A stretch of 64,000 nt of DNA from Bacillus pumilus (GCF_038738535.1 NZ_CP046128.1:3534001-3598000); one strand, 5' to 3'; positions 1-9,479 are shown, counted from the first letter of the stretch. Numbers and translations: made by a program. The notes: a model not told the origin generated them from the sequence alone.

Positions 1-16
1 CTTTCCTTTCTAGCTG

Positions 17-22
17 TATAAT
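17..22 (+). promoter_or_regulatory. -10 element of the ABC exporter promoter
   Basis: A perfect TATAAT lies 24 bases upstream of the GTG start at 46 and just before a GGGAGGT ribosome binding site at 32-38. The matching -35 would lie off the left edge of the window, so only half of the promoter can be judged. Confidence 0.45.
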
Positions 23-45
23 AAAGATGAAGGGAGGTACAGCGT

Positions 46-735
46 GTGTGGACCATCTGTATGAATGAGTTTAAGCAGCTCTTCAAAAGCACAAAATCCA
101 TTTTAACAATTGTTATTATTTTCATTTTATCTACTTTTGTTTCAACTCTTCCGTTTATTGCTGCTCATCAGGACAAATGGGAGCAGGCAAAGGATCCTTA
201 TTCTATTGGGAATGAACTGGTGATGTCGTTATTTGGTTTCTTCCTTATTTTTTTATTGTCTCATGATATTTTGAGCCGCGAAATTCATTTAAAAACCATT
301 CGTTTTCTAGTCAGTAAAACAACCCGTTTGAACATTATTATCGGAAAATATCTTGGGCTGATGCTGTTTTGGCTTAGCTGCATTATGACGACATACGTAC
401 TGAATATGGTGATTTCACATCGTTTTCTGTTCTCTGATGCGTTTAAAATCTTAACCTTTATCAGTGTCGGTATCTCATGTACTTTATTTTTGTCCATGCT
501 CTTTCCAACACCGCAGAAATCAATGTTTGTTGGGATGTTGTTTTCCTTTCTTTTCCCGATCGTCAGTATGATATCTGTTCTTTCTTCAGAACGATTGATT
601 CATTGGTTCCAATATATGACGCCTTATTATTATGCGCGCTTGAGTGAACCGCTGACCTATGTACTCATGAATACAGCATTAACCGTTGTATTACTCATTG
701 GAACAGCACTCCTATTTCAAAGGAGGGATGTCTAA
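46..735 (+). CDS. ABC-2 type transporter permease
   Basis: A 229-residue integral membrane protein with about six hydrophobic segments (near residues 18-38, 60-75, 100-120, 135-155, 165-185 and 205-222), as in ABC-2 type permeases. It is the membrane half of a two-gene ABC exporter: its stop abuts the ATG of the ATPase gene, and the ATPase ribosome binding site lies inside its last codons. The GTG start at 46 is favoured because GGGAGGT sits seven bases upstream; an in-frame ATG at 61 is an alternative. The substrate cannot be read from the sequence. The family resembles bacitracin- and lantibiotic-type or cell-envelope exporters. Confidence 0.8.
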   Translation: MWTICMNEFKQLFKSTKSILTIVIIFILSTFVSTLPFIAAHQDKWEQAKDPYSIGNELVMSLFGFFLIFLLSHDILSREIHLKTIRFLVSKTTRLNIIIGKYLGLMLFWLSCIMTTYVLNMVISHRFLFSDAFKILTFISVGISCTLFLSMLFPTPQKSMFVGMLFSFLFPIVSMISVLSSERLIHWFQYMTPYYYARLSEPLTYVLMNTALTVVLLIGTALLFQRRDV

Positions 736-1617
736 ATGCTGCATACAAAAGAGCTCACAAAAAAATATCGGACAAAAGTCGCGATAGATCACATTACCAT
801 TGATGTCAATCAAGGCGATATCTTCGGACTCATTGGACCTAAGGGTTCTGGTAAGACGACGTTTTTCAATATCATTACGGGAATTTCCCGGCCAACCTCT
901 GGTACGTTTACGATGATGGATATGCCTTCATTAAAAAAGGTGAGGCAGCATATCGGTGTTCTGCCTGAATATACGGATTTATATGAAGGGCTCACGGCAC
1001 TTGAACATATTGCCTACTTATCCAAAATCACCGGGACACGCCAGAAAACGAGTGATTATGAAGAACTGCTCGAATTTGTCGGTTTAGATCACTATCATCA
1101 GGAAAAAGTCGGTACCTTCACACCTGGTATGAAGAAGCGGCTCGGAATGGCGCAGGCCATCGCCCATCGGCCCGAATTTATTTTACTAGACGAGCCTTTT
1201 GCCGATATTGATGCTGATTCGATCTTACACATCCAGCAGGTCATTGAAACGTTAAAACATGAAGGGAAAACCGTCTTTTTAACGGCTGACCGCCCAAGGT
1301 TCACAAATAGTATTTGTACCAAAACGGCATTCATTTCTGAAGGAAAATTAGTGTCCCCCCATACTCATCCTCAAGAAAAAACCATCACATCCTCAAACAT
1401 ACGTGCAACCTTCAAGCATGCGTGGATTGATGATGAGGTGAAACCTGTTCTCACGCAGTACTTACAAACTGTCGGAACAGATCTTGTGATCAGTGATGAC
1501 GAGACCTCATTGTTGATTCGTTCAGAAGCCCAAGTCCCATCGATCATCCGCGCTTTCGTGAAATGCAAAGTCGATTTATACAGAGTCACGGCTCAGGATG
1601 CCATGAGCACCTCATAA
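736..1617 (+). CDS. ABC transporter ATP-binding protein with divergent motifs
   Basis: The 293-residue ATPase partner of the preceding permease. Walker A reads GPKGSGKTT near residue 34, and the Walker B/D-loop reads ILLDEPFADID near residue 152. The signature motif is degenerate: the usual LSGGQ is replaced by FTPGMKKR. At the H-loop, where families of this type have a Thr-His (TTHD), the protein has LTADR, so the switch histidine appears to be Asp. The C-terminal ~80 residues resemble the accessory domain of DrrA/CcmA-like exporter ATPases. Whether it hydrolyses ATP normally is uncertain. Start and ribosome binding site (AAGGAGGG) are clear, and translation is probably coupled to the permease. 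Confidence 0.85.
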   Translation: MLHTKELTKKYRTKVAIDHITIDVNQGDIFGLIGPKGSGKTTFFNIITGISRPTSGTFTMMDMPSLKKVRQHIGVLPEYTDLYEGLTALEHIAYLSKITGTRQKTSDYEELLEFVGLDHYHQEKVGTFTPGMKKRLGMAQAIAHRPEFILLDEPFADIDADSILHIQQVIETLKHEGKTVFLTADRPRFTNSICTKTAFISEGKLVSPHTHPQEKTITSSNIRATFKHAWIDDEVKPVLTQYLQTVGTDLVISDDETSLLIRSEAQVPSIIRAFVKCKVDLYRVTAQDAMSTS

Positions 1618-1658
1618 AAAAGTACCGTACGCGATCCGCACGGTACTTCTTCTTTTTT
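1616..1658. terminator. Bidirectional intrinsic terminator
   Basis: AGTACCGT (1621-1628) pairs with ACGGTACT (1640-1647). An A-run on the left and a T-run on the right let it serve both the ABC exporter operon and the convergent acetyltransferase gene. Confidence 0.85.
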
Positions 1659-2127
1659 ATAAAGGTTTACTCATATAGATTCCGGTTTCTGCAAATCCGG
1701 TCTTCTCGTACAGTGAACGGGCGATTTGATTGTGAGCAAAAACATGCAGCGAGAGTTTCTGCACTCCTAATGACTTTGCCTGCCCCTCTAATGCAGCAAT
1801 AGCCTGCTTTGCAAAGCCTTTTCCTCGATAAGCTTCGAATAAAATAAAGTTATAAATGAATCCTTCCTGCTGAGGGTGATTCGGGTCATAACAAAGCCAA
1901 ACCCAGCCAATCGCTTCTTCCCCATTTAAGAAATTCCATAGTTCATGATGCTCTGTCTGCAGACCTTCTGGAAGCAGACGATCAAATTGCTCTTCTGCGT
2001 TCGCAAGTGATTCTTCCTTTTCCCATGTCCCTGCGAGTACCTTTTCTTCTGCGTACCGCTGAATGGCCTTCTCCATCAATACATCGTAATCCGTTTGTGA
2101 CATTGGTTGTAGTGTAACCAATCGCAT
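1657..2127 (-). CDS. GNAT family N-acetyltransferase
   Basis: A 156-residue protein of the GCN5-related acetyltransferase fold, which moves the acetyl group of acetyl-CoA to an amine. The central strand and motif A region, FNFILFEAYRGKGFAKQAIAAL in outline, holds the R-G-K-G-F-A pyrophosphate-binding loop. The C-terminal HVFAHNQIARSLYEKTGF stretch is the usual motif B. The start at 2127 is chosen because GGAGG lies just upstream; the frame stays open to 2193 but then overlaps the htrC terminator and would add an odd Cys-rich leader. The substrate is unknown. It lies downstream of htrC on the same strand, separated by a terminator. Confidence 0.85.
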   Translation of the reverse strand: MRLVTLQPMSQTDYDVLMEKAIQRYAEEKVLAGTWEKEESLANAEEQFDRLLPEGLQTEHHELWNFLNGEEAIGWVWLCYDPNHPQQEGFIYNFILFEAYRGKGFAKQAIAALEGQAKSLGVQKLSLHVFAHNQIARSLYEKTGFAETGIYMSKPL

Positions 2128-2160
2128 CGCCCCCTTTCCTCCATCATATGATGAGCATGC

Positions 2161-2190
2161 AAAAAAAACCAGTCCCATCAAGGAACTGGT
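2161..2190 (-). terminator. Intrinsic terminator of htrC
   Basis: On the minus strand ACCAGTTCC pairs with GGACTGGT around a short loop, followed by eight T residues (plus-strand A-run 2161-2168). The stem starts right at the htrC stop codon. Confidence 0.85.
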
Positions 2191-3377
2191 CATCCGCCGA
2201 ATCGGTCGGTTTGAGAAAGTTTGATCTCTACTGATTTTTTCTTTCCGCTTCGGTAAAACTCCATCTTTACCTTGTCGCCGACTTTCTTTTGATATAAATA
2301 CTTACGAAGATCTACGATATTCTGTACACTCTTGCCATCAAAGGAGGTGACGACATCCAGCTCTTTTAGTCCCGCTTTTCCCGCTGGAGACAAAGACTCG
2401 ACACTCATCACGACAACCCCTGATGTGACTTTAGATGGCAGCTTCAACGTTTCCTGCCAGTGATAGCTCGCAATATCTGCTAATGATTTCATGCCAACGC
2501 CTAGATACGGACGCTTCACCTCTCCGTAGCGCTCTAAATCTTCTATGACAGGGATGACTAGATTCGCCGGGATAGACAGCCCGATGCCTTCTACCTCTGA
2601 TTCAGCAATCTTCATTGAGTTGATGCCGATCACTTTTCCGTCCATATTGATCAAGGCACCACCGCTGTTGCCTGGATTGATGGCGGCATCTGTTTGCAGT
2701 ACCTCCGCATTCCAATCCGCCTGTCCGTCCCCATTCGAGTCTACAGGAATCGCACGTTCCGTTCCCGAAATGACACCTTGTGTGACAGAGCCCGCGAATT
2801 CAAGCCCTAACGGATTTCCAATGGCGATGACTGGCTCACCTGGCTTCACATGATCTGAATTGCCAAAGGCGGCGGTCTTCTTGATCTTATCACTTTTGAC
2901 GGTGAGAACCGCTAAATCCATCAGCTGATCGCTTCCAACAAGATTGGCACCAATTCTTGTCCCATCCTGAAGGCTCACTTCAAGCTGGTTGGCTCCTTTG
3001 ATGACATGGTGGTTGGTCACGATATAAAAGGTATCACCCTTTTTCTTATAAATCACACCTGACCCGCTGCCTGCCTCCCCGCCTTCTTCCCAAAAGCTCG
3101 ACTTTTGGATATTAATGACGCCGACAACCGTATCCGACATATTAGATACGACTTTCGTGACCGCATCATTGACGTTCACATTGACGGTCTTTAAAGGGCC
3201 CTGTGCTGATTGCTCATCTCCGTTCTGCTGCCACCCAAAGGGACTGCCGCTCTGTCCTGACACATAGGGGAAAAAGAATCCCATTAAAAAAGCTCCTACC
3301 AATACACCGATCAGACCAGATAGGAAATATCCTTTTCTGCTTCGTCTCGGCATCCACTCTACATCGCGATAATCCAC
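2190..3377 (-). CDS. htrC: HtrA/DegP-like membrane-anchored serine protease
   Basis: A 395-residue trypsin-like protease with a PDZ domain, orthologous to B. subtilis HtrC (YycK). An N-terminal transmembrane anchor lies at about residues 17-38, so the catalytic domain is outside the cell. The catalytic triad is visible: His in TNHHVI, Asp in MDLAVLTV and Ser in [12 protein letters not shown]-terminal PDZ region follows (about residues 290-390). It degrades or refolds damaged secreted proteins. It is the last gene of the walRKHIJ-htrC cluster, 81 bases after walJ. The ATG at 3377 has a GGAAGGAA ribosome binding site. Confidence 0.93.
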   Translation of the reverse strand: MDYRDVEWMPRRSRKGYFLSGLIGVLVGAFLMGFFFPYVSGQSGSPFGWQQNGDEQSAQGPLKTVNVNVNDAVTKVVSNMSDTVVGVINIQKSSFWEEGGEAGSGSGVIYKKKGDTFYIVTNHHVIKGANQLEVSLQDGTRIGANLVGSDQLMDLAVLTVKSDKIKKTAAFGNSDHVKPGEPVIAIGNPLGLEFAGSVTQGVISGTERAIPVDSNGDGQADWNAEVLQTDAAINPGNSGGALINMDGKVIGINSMKIAESEVEGIGLSIPANLVIPVIEDLERYGEVKRPYLGVGMKSLADIASYHWQETLKLPSKVTSGVVVMSVESLSPAGKAGLKELDVVTSFDGKSVQNIVDLRKYLYQKKVGDKVKMEFYRSGKKKSVEIKLSQTDRFGG

Positions 3378-3458
3378 TATGTTTCCTTCCTTTCAGTGAA
3401 TAGATGATGTATATAGTGTTGGTAAGAAGCTCTTATCTTAATCATACGATTGTAAAAA

Positions 3459-4253
3459 TCATACGGCGCAAAGCGGGGTTGCTTTTTTCGGGTCCGTATC
3501 ATATAAATCAAAGCCATCCCCGACAACAAAGCCTTTCATCTCAAGTGTCTGCTGGACCGCCATACGGGCTAAATCCTTCATGTTGTTGTCTTGACTCAAG
3601 TGAGCCAAGTAAATGCGTGAGGTGGCATCTCCAATGACATCGGTCATCGCAAGAGCGGCATCTTCATTTGAAACATGTCCGACATCGCTCAAAATTCTGC
3701 GCTTAATGCTCCACGGGTATCGGCCCATTTGCAGCATACCGACATCATGATTGCTCTCAAATACAAATGTATTGGCTGACTGAATGATGCCTTTCATACG
3801 GTCACTCACATAGCCTGTATCCGTCATTAGGGCAAGTTTGCGTCCGCCATAATGGAACACGTAAAACATGGGCTCAGCCGCATCATGTGAGACGCCAAAG
3901 GACTCAACATCGAGACCGCCAAAGGATTGGACGGTTTCCATATCAAAGTGGAATTTTTGCTCTGTGTCAATCTTCCCGATATGAGACTCCATCGCCTTCC
4001 ATGTTTTCGCATTTGCATAGACAGGGAGCTTGTACTTTCTCGCCATGACACCGAGCCCTTTAATATGATCTGAGTGCTCGTGTGTCACAAAAATGCCATC
4101 CAAATCTTCAGGCTTGCGGTCGATTTGACCAAGCAGCTCGACCATTTGTTTGCCGCTTAACCCAGCATCCACTAAAAAGGCATGCTCGTCTGTTTCTAAA
4201 TAAAAAGCGTTCCCCGTACTTCCGCTCGCTAGTACACTGAACTGCAAGCTCAT
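3459..4253 (-). CDS. walJ: WalJ (YycJ), metallo-beta-lactamase fold hydrolase
   Basis: A 264-residue protein of the metallo-beta-lactamase superfamily. The zinc-binding motif THEHSDH is at about residue 56-62, and further metal ligands occur at GVSHDAAE and MTDTGY, with a late LAHLSQDN. In Bacillus it is a 5'-3' DNA exonuclease-type enzyme encoded in the walRK operon and linked to cell division and cell-wall coordination. It starts 7 bases after walI ends, so it is clearly co-transcribed. Confidence 0.92.
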   Translation of the reverse strand: MSLQFSVLASGSTGNAFYLETDEHAFLVDAGLSGKQMVELLGQIDRKPEDLDGIFVTHEHSDHIKGLGVMARKYKLPVYANAKTWKAMESHIGKIDTEQKFHFDMETVQSFGGLDVESFGVSHDAAEPMFYVFHYGGRKLALMTDTGYVSDRMKGIIQSANTFVFESNHDVGMLQMGRYPWSIKRRILSDVGHVSNEDAALAMTDVIGDATSRIYLAHLSQDNNMKDLARMAVQQTLEMKGFVVGDGFDLYDTDPKKATPLCAV

Positions 4254-4259
4254 GTTCTC

Positions 4260-5123
4260 TCACTCCATTGAAGATTTGTCATCTTTCTCTATATGATCAA
4301 GTGTTGAGCCATCAATGGCATTGATCAAATACTCTTCTTCTGTCTTTTTCTTTGAACTAACTGATACGCCTTCAAGCTCGACTCGCCATACAGGCACCAT
4401 GACCTGCGTGCTTGCACCCGGGTATTGCGTATAGTAGCCAAGCTCTACCTTTTTCACGGTCGTGTTTTGGCTCAGCATGTTTTGTGTATATAAGTCCTTC
4501 ACGGTTTCAAGCGCTGGGACAAGGGTTTCTTTTCTCACTTCATTAATCGACGTCACCATCGACTGCTGATACGACACGACCTCGTTTTGATCGTTTACAT
4601 CTAAGGTGATTTTCCCGATGGTTTCGGTGTCATCAAGGCCTTCTTGGAAGATGTATTTCCCTTTATACGTTTGGAAAAAGACGATCTTCCCTGTCTCTTC
4701 ATCAATACTCCACAGCTTATAATTCTTCCCATCCAGCAAACGCTGGTTTACGAGGTTTGCCGCCGCTGTTTTTATATCCTTTTTTGGCAATGCAACGGGT
4801 TTATTGAAGGTCATCTCAAGCAGTGTGACAGGATCATCTTTGTCCGTTTTCGGGAATGTGCTTTTCGCCTTTTGATCAGCTAATCCGTCGACATCCTTTT
4901 TCGTATATTGCTTCTTTTCAGCTGTAATGCGGTATCCAATCTTCGCTTCATCTGATAGATTGCCATATTTGATCCCATCTGCCTTCATTTCTTCCAGCGT
5001 ATCCGTTTTTTCAATAATCGCAAAATGATCGGTTGATCGTTTTTCAAAGTATTGAAAACCTAGAAAGATATCGAGAACGAGAAAGGCTAGGATAAAGATC
5101 GTTTTGGTCTTATTCCACTCCAT
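4260..5123 (-). CDS. walI: WalI (YycI), regulator of WalRK
   Basis: A 287-residue bitopic membrane protein: a short cytoplasmic N-terminus, one transmembrane helix (about residues 8-24) and an extracellular YycI domain. In B. subtilis WalH and WalI form a complex that restrains the WalK kinase through transmembrane contacts. The start at 5123 overlaps the walH stop by 14 bases and has a GAGGGGAG ribosome binding site, pointing to translational coupling. Confidence 0.93.
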   Translation of the reverse strand: MEWNKTKTIFILAFLVLDIFLGFQYFEKRSTDHFAIIEKTDTLEEMKADGIKYGNLSDEAKIGYRITAEKKQYTKKDVDGLADQKAKSTFPKTDKDDPVTLLEMTFNKPVALPKKDIKTAAANLVNQRLLDGKNYKLWSIDEETGKIVFFQTYKGKYIFQEGLDDTETIGKITLDVNDQNEVVSYQQSMVTSINEVRKETLVPALETVKDLYTQNMLSQNTTVKKVELGYYTQYPGASTQVMVPVWRVELEGVSVSSKKKTEEEYLINAIDGSTLDHIEKDDKSSME

Positions 5124-6489
5124 TATTCTCGCTCCCCTCTGTCAACAAATCATGCGATAGTATCACGGTTTTGCCGTTATATTTCATGCACCATACTGGC
5201 TCCAGCCAGACAAACATCGCTTGATCTTGATCTGATGCGGTTGAAGCAGCTTGATAGGCCGGGAAAATTTGTTCAATTTTCTCCAGGTCATCATATTTCG
5301 TCTGCTTGACGATTAAGTCCTTCAGCTCTGTCCCGTTCATCAGCTTGACCTGTTCACTCTGACTCGCTTTGTTGCCTAGAATATAGTTTGGACGCTTGTA
5401 ATTCAAGATGTCATCATTCGCCCACTGTACTTCAAGAGAGGTCATCCCAAATGGATGCTTTGTACTGTTGACGATCGGCAGACCATCCATAAACATATTA
5501 AAGGAAAGCTGCTGGTTGCTGTTGATGCCAAAGTATTGATAGTCATCGGTAAAGCTCCCCGTATCATTGAAATACTTCACACTTCGCTTGATCAAATCCC
5601 CCGTTTGGAAAACGGTGCTGGAATTGATATTGCGGTGCTGATATTGGATGCGGTGGTCTTTTTGATTGGCTTCAAGACGGCTTGTGCCATCTGTGTACAC
5701 TGTCCGATTTAAATTAGACTCCTCGCCCACAAGACTCGGGTCCGTAAACAGAGCGTCCTTGAATTTGCTTGTCTTAATCGTTTCGATAAAGAACATTTTC
5801 GCTTCAAGCTGCTTTTGCTTTCTCGGAAGGAGGAAATCTCGTTTAGAATTAGCTGAGAATGTATAGAGATCGTAGCGCGGCATCTCGTTTTGAGCGGCTG
5901 AGATACTGTCCATTAGATTCCGATAGTTAGCGGATTCTATTGTCAGCTCAAGCACCGTTTCCTTGCTGTATGAAACCAAATAGACTTTCTTATTGGCCTT
6001 GTCCTGCTGGGAGAACGGCACAATCATCCGATCAAACGAGTTGTATTCAATGGACTTATTCGGCCATTTAAACAGCGCTTGGAAAATATCAATCGGAATC
6101 GAGTCATTGAATACAAGATCCAATGTCTTCCCCTGTCCTCCGCTTCCATAGAAGAAATTCTTAAATCTCTGCTCAGAATATTGATCCGACACATCCGAAA
6201 TCTCTTTGACATCCCAAAGGCTCACATCATTCCAGAAGTTTTGAAAGAGTTCCTTTTGATCGACTTTAAAATGCTCCCCATTTGAATGGATGAACATCTC
6301 GCGCGGCTTCACGACATCAATGAGACTTCTAGGCTCGTCGCTTGAAATCTTCTTCGTTTCCACGACCTGTGTGCCGGCATCTGCCTGGTCCTGCATGACG
6401 GGCTGGAACATCCAAATATTCCACGTAAACACAAGACTGATCGCAATTAGGATTGTCAATATTATGGTTTTAAAGGTCTCACGCTTCAT
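5110..6489 (-). CDS. walH: WalH (YycH), regulator of WalRK
   Basis: A 459-residue bitopic membrane protein with one N-terminal helix (about residues 6-24) and a large extracellular YycH domain. It acts with WalI to dampen WalK. The frame is open to 6513, but the ATG at 6489 (MKRETFKT) matches the family N-terminus and has a GAGG site upstream. This start overlaps the end of walK by 11 bases. Confidence 0.92.
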   Translation of the reverse strand: MKRETFKTIILTILIAISLVFTWNIWMFQPVMQDQADAGTQVVETKKISSDEPRSLIDVVKPREMFIHSNGEHFKVDQKELFQNFWNDVSLWDVKEISDVSDQYSEQRFKNFFYGSGGQGKTLDLVFNDSIPIDIFQALFKWPNKSIEYNSFDRMIVPFSQQDKANKKVYLVSYSKETVLELTIESANYRNLMDSISAAQNEMPRYDLYTFSANSKRDFLLPRKQKQLEAKMFFIETIKTSKFKDALFTDPSLVGEESNLNRTVYTDGTSRLEANQKDHRIQYQHRNINSSTVFQTGDLIKRSVKYFNDTGSFTDDYQYFGINSNQQLSFNMFMDGLPIVNSTKHPFGMTSLEVQWANDDILNYKRPNYILGNKASQSEQVKLMNGTELKDLIVKQTKYDDLEKIEQIFPAYQAASTASDQDQAMFVWLEPVWCMKYNGKTVILSHDLLTEGSENNGVE

Positions 6490-8317
6490 CCCAATCATCC
6501 TCTTGTTCTTCATTGTACGGAAGGGTAAAGGTCACCGTTGTTCCTTTTCCTTCAATGCTGTCAGCCCAAATATCTCCGCCATGAGCCTGAACCATTTCTT
6601 TTGCAATCGCAAGTCCTAGGCCGGTTCCGCCAAGCTTTCTTGTTCTCGCCTTATCCACTCGATAAAAACGTTCAAAGATTTTATCCATATCCTTCTTCGG
6701 AATACCGATCCCTTCATCTTTGACGCTGAATAACACAAGGCCATTCTCCTCATCCAGATCAACGGTAAACGTGATATGTCCACCCTCTGGGGAGTATTTC
6801 ATGGCATTGGAAATGATATTATCGAGCACCTGTGTGATTTTATCTTGATCAATTTCCACGTATATTTCACGCTGCGGCAGATTGCGGATAAACTCGACAT
6901 GCTGCTCTTTCGTCATTTCAAAACGATCAATGACCAATGAGATAAACCTGATAAAATTCGTCCACTCACGGTTGAATTGATAATCCTTGCTGTCGAACTT
7001 AGACAGCTGCAGCAGGTCATTAACAAGCCGGATCATGCGCTCTGTTTCATTTTGCGTGACACTGAGGAACCTTGGCGCAAGCTCTTTATCACCAATTGCC
7101 CCTTCAGCCAGTGCCTCAAGATAGCTTCGCATCGTCGTCAGCGGTGTGCGCAGCTCATGTGATACGTTTGCGACGAATTCACGGCGTTCTGCATCAATTT
7201 TCTCCTGCTCTGTGACGTCATAAATGACCGCAATTAAACCATCAATCTTCCCATGCTCTTTCTGAATGACTGAGAAATTCACACGCAAAACAGACAGCTG
7301 ATCTTCGCGTTCAATTTCTATCAGCATGGAATCTTGATTTTCGACTAAATCTTCAAATGTATGCGTCTCCTCGAGGCCCAGTAAGGACGTAATCGGCATC
7401 TCTAGAGCTGTTTCACGTGAAACATTTAACAGCTCTAATGCGGGGCTGTTTAATAGAATAATCGCACCGTTTTGATTCGTGGCGATGACGCCATCCGTCA
7501 TATAGGCAATAACAGAAGAAAGCTTTTTCCGCTCACCCTCTGTCATGAGCTGCGCTTCCTCCAGCTCTCTCGTCAGATGGTTAAAGGTTGTCGCAAGCTG
7601 GCCAATCTCGTCATGTCCATACTTTCGGACTTTCCTGGAAAAATTCCCTTTGGCAAGCTCGATCGCTTGCTTTCTCATATCCGAAATAGGATGAGTGATT
7701 GTTCTAAAGATGAAGATACCAAGCAGTGCGGTCGTCCCAAGTGCGATCAGTGTGCCAGTCGCCAAAATGGTGTTAATGGTTCGCATTTGGTTAAACACGC
7801 TCTCCATCGAAGACACAACATAAATCACACCGACGGTTTCTTGGTTTTCATTTTTCACGGCTGTCGCAGAAATACGCACCCGTTTATTGGATTCTGGGTC
7901 ATAGAATTTCTTTTCATAGTCTTTGCCGACCGCAAAAATACGGCTAATGATTTGATCAGTGATTTTCTTCCCGGCAATCTCCTGACTGCCATTATTCACA
8001 GAGGCAATGACCTCTCTGCTTTCGTCAATATAGCTGACTTCAGAAATTTCATTAGACTCATCTTTGTTGTTAAAGTCGTTTAATATCTTTTGAGCATCCT
8101 CTTTTAATTCTGCCTTGCTTTTCGATGAATCTTGTTCTAGGTAATACGATAACGAGTAGATTCGCTGATTCAAGGAATTATCATAGGAATTAATTAAGGA
8201 CTGCTCTAGCTGCTTCACAAAGTACACGCCAATGATCTGCATGGCGACAATGATCAGCAGCACGTAAATTAAGGTCAATTTGAAGTGAATCGAGCGAAAA
8301 AAACCTACTTTACTCAT
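6479..8317 (-). CDS. walK: Sensor histidine kinase WalK (YycG)
   Basis: A 612-residue membrane kinase that phosphorylates WalR and controls autolysins and cell-wall metabolism. Visible layout: transmembrane helix (about 13-33), extracellular sensor domain (34-180), second helix (183-203), HAMP (205-257), PAS (about 262-370), dimerisation/phospho-acceptor domain with VSHELRTPL (His about residue 387), and an ATPase domain with the N box (NIISNAMKYS), DEGIGIP and GTGLGLAIAKE. The gene also carries a perfect parS site. It is followed by walH with an 11-base overlap. Confidence 0.97.
   Translation of the reverse strand: MSKVGFFRSIHFKLTLIYVLLIIVAMQIIGVYFVKQLEQSLINSYDNSLNQRIYSLSYYLEQDSSKSKAELKEDAQKILNDFNNKDESNEISEVSYIDESREVIASVNNGSQEIAGKKITDQIISRIFAVGKDYEKKFYDPESNKRVRISATAVKNENQETVGVIYVVSSMESVFNQMRTINTILATGTLIALGTTALLGIFIFRTITHPISDMRKQAIELAKGNFSRKVRKYGHDEIGQLATTFNHLTRELEEAQLMTEGERKKLSSVIAYMTDGVIATNQNGAIILLNSPALELLNVSRETALEMPITSLLGLEETHTFEDLVENQDSMLIEIEREDQLSVLRVNFSVIQKEHGKIDGLIAVIYDVTEQEKIDAERREFVANVSHELRTPLTTMRSYLEALAEGAIGDKELAPRFLSVTQNETERMIRLVNDLLQLSKFDSKDYQFNREWTNFIRFISLVIDRFEMTKEQHVEFIRNLPQREIYVEIDQDKITQVLDNIISNAMKYSPEGGHITFTVDLDEENGLVLFSVKDEGIGIPKKDMDKIFERFYRVDKARTRKLGGTGLGLAIAKEMVQAHGGDIWADSIEGKGTTVTFTLPYNEEQEDDWDEA
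7409..7424. other. parS: parS site inside walK
   Basis: TGTTTCACGTGAAACA matches the Spo0J/ParB recognition consensus TGTTNCACGTGNAACA at every position and is a perfect palindrome. It lies within the coding sequence of walK. Confidence 0.92.
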
Positions 8318-8324
8318 AAGAATC

Positions 8325-9032
8325 TTAGTCCTGCTCTGGGTTTCTTAAATAGTAGCCAACGCCTCGTCGTGTCACGATCCAGCTCGGGTGGCTAGGATTG
8401 TCTTCAATTTTCTCACGAAGACGGCGGACTGTGACGTCCACTGTACGCACATCCCCGAAATAATCGTAGCCCCATACGGTTTGCAGCAAGTGCTCACGTG
8501 TCATAACTTGTCCGATATGTTTCGCTAAGTAATGAAGCAATTCGAACTCACGGTGCGTCAATTCAATTGTTTCCTCACGCTTAGACACCACATATGCATC
8601 TGGATAAATGACAAGTGATCCAATTTCAATATCATTTGATTCAGATTCTTCCTCTGTCTGCGGCGCAGCAATTTGTCTTCTCAAATTCGCTTTCACACGG
8701 GCAAGCAGCTCGCGCGTGCTAAATGGCTTCGTCACATAATCATCTGCGCCAAGCTCAAGACCGATGACTTTATCAATTTCAGAGTCTTTTGCTGTCAGCA
8801 TGATAATCGGCATGTCATATTTTTTTCTCACTTCACGGCATACCTCAACGCCATCTTTGTTCGGCAGCATAATGTCGAGCAGAATGATGTCCGGTTTGAT
8901 TTCTTCTACCATTTCAAGGGCTTCATTTCCGTCATATGCACAATGAACCTCATAGCCCTCTTTTCTTAAGTTAAACTCCAATATATCAGCAATCGGTTTT
9001 TCATCATCTACGACAAGAATCTTTTTTTCCAT
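8325..9032 (-). CDS. walR: Response regulator WalR (YycF)
   Basis: A 235-residue OmpR/PhoB-family response regulator, essential in Bacillus. The receiver domain covers residues 1-120, with the DD pair in VVDDEKP, the phospho-acceptor Asp in ILLDIMLP, and the conserved Thr (MLTAKD) and Lys (VTKPF). The winged-helix DNA-binding domain spans about 130-233. The ATG at 9032 has an AGGAGG site; upstream in-frame codons to 9059 would place the ribosome binding site inside the gene. walK follows after 7 bases. Confidence 0.97.
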   Translation of the reverse strand: MEKKILVVDDEKPIADILEFNLRKEGYEVHCAYDGNEALEMVEEIKPDIILLDIMLPNKDGVEVCREVRKKYDMPIIMLTAKDSEIDKVIGLELGADDYVTKPFSTRELLARVKANLRRQIAAPQTEEESESNDIEIGSLVIYPDAYVVSKREETIELTHREFELLHYLAKHIGQVMTREHLLQTVWGYDYFGDVRTVDVTVRRLREKIEDNPSHPSWIVTRRGVGYYLRNPEQD

Positions 9033-9124
9033 TGTGATTTCCTCCTGCATTTTTAGCATCTATGTCATTCCATTTTGCATGTCTCATCAGGCCTTTTCGT
9101 TTGAGCAAAAAAGGCTCACTGTCT

Positions 9125-9153
9125 ATTATAACGTTTTACGTGGCAAAGATAAA
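9125..9153 (-). promoter_or_regulatory. Candidate sigma-A promoter of the wal operon
   Basis: On the minus strand a perfect TATAAT (9125-9130) lies 17 bases from a weak TTTATC -35 (9148-9153). It is about 95 bases upstream of the walR start, the only plausible start point seen between the tRNA cluster and walR. Confidence 0.55.
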
Positions 9154-9288
9154 AATAATAACGGCTTTCTTTTCTAGTAAACGTTGGATAGGAAGTCACC
9201 TCTCAAAAAAATTGATGGCTTTTTTCCTTTTTTATTGAAACTTTTCCAGTCAATAATCGTCTATATAGATGTAACGTCTTCTTCTTAT

Positions 9289-9326
9289 GGAGCCGGGCCC
9301 TACCTAGGCCCGGCTTCTCCCTTTTT
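9289..9326 (+). other. GC-rich hairpin with T-tract, unassigned
   Basis: AGCCGGGCC (9291-9299) pairs with GGCCCGGCT (9307-9315), followed on the plus strand by a pyrimidine stretch ending in five T. It looks like a strong plus-strand terminator, but no plus-strand gene precedes it; only walR promoter DNA lies to the left. The minus strand has no T-run after it, so it does not suit the tRNA transcript. Confidence 0.5.
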
Positions 9327-9342
9327 ATGCCTTCTTTTCATA

Positions 9343-9375
9343 AGAAAAACGCACCTGCGATTGCAGATGCGTTTG
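9343..9375 (-). terminator. Terminator of the tRNA operon
   Basis: On the minus strand AACGCATCTGC pairs with GCAGGTGCGTT (one G-U pair) around a four-base loop, followed by a T-run, directly after tRNA-Phe. Confidence 0.8.
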
Positions 9376-9379
9376 GAAG

Positions 9380-9452
<73 letters not shown>

Positions 9453-9479
9453 ATCATCAAAAAGATGAATATGTATAAA

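Noticed and set aside
7628-7645. TTTCCTGGAAAA in walK as a possible Noc-binding site
   Set aside because: The core lacks the CCCGGG of the consensus ATTTCCCGGGAAAT, and no second site nearby supports it.
7472-8083. 203-codon open frame opposite walK
   Set aside because: It lies antisense to a conserved kinase gene, with no ribosome binding site and a composition like a shadow frame.
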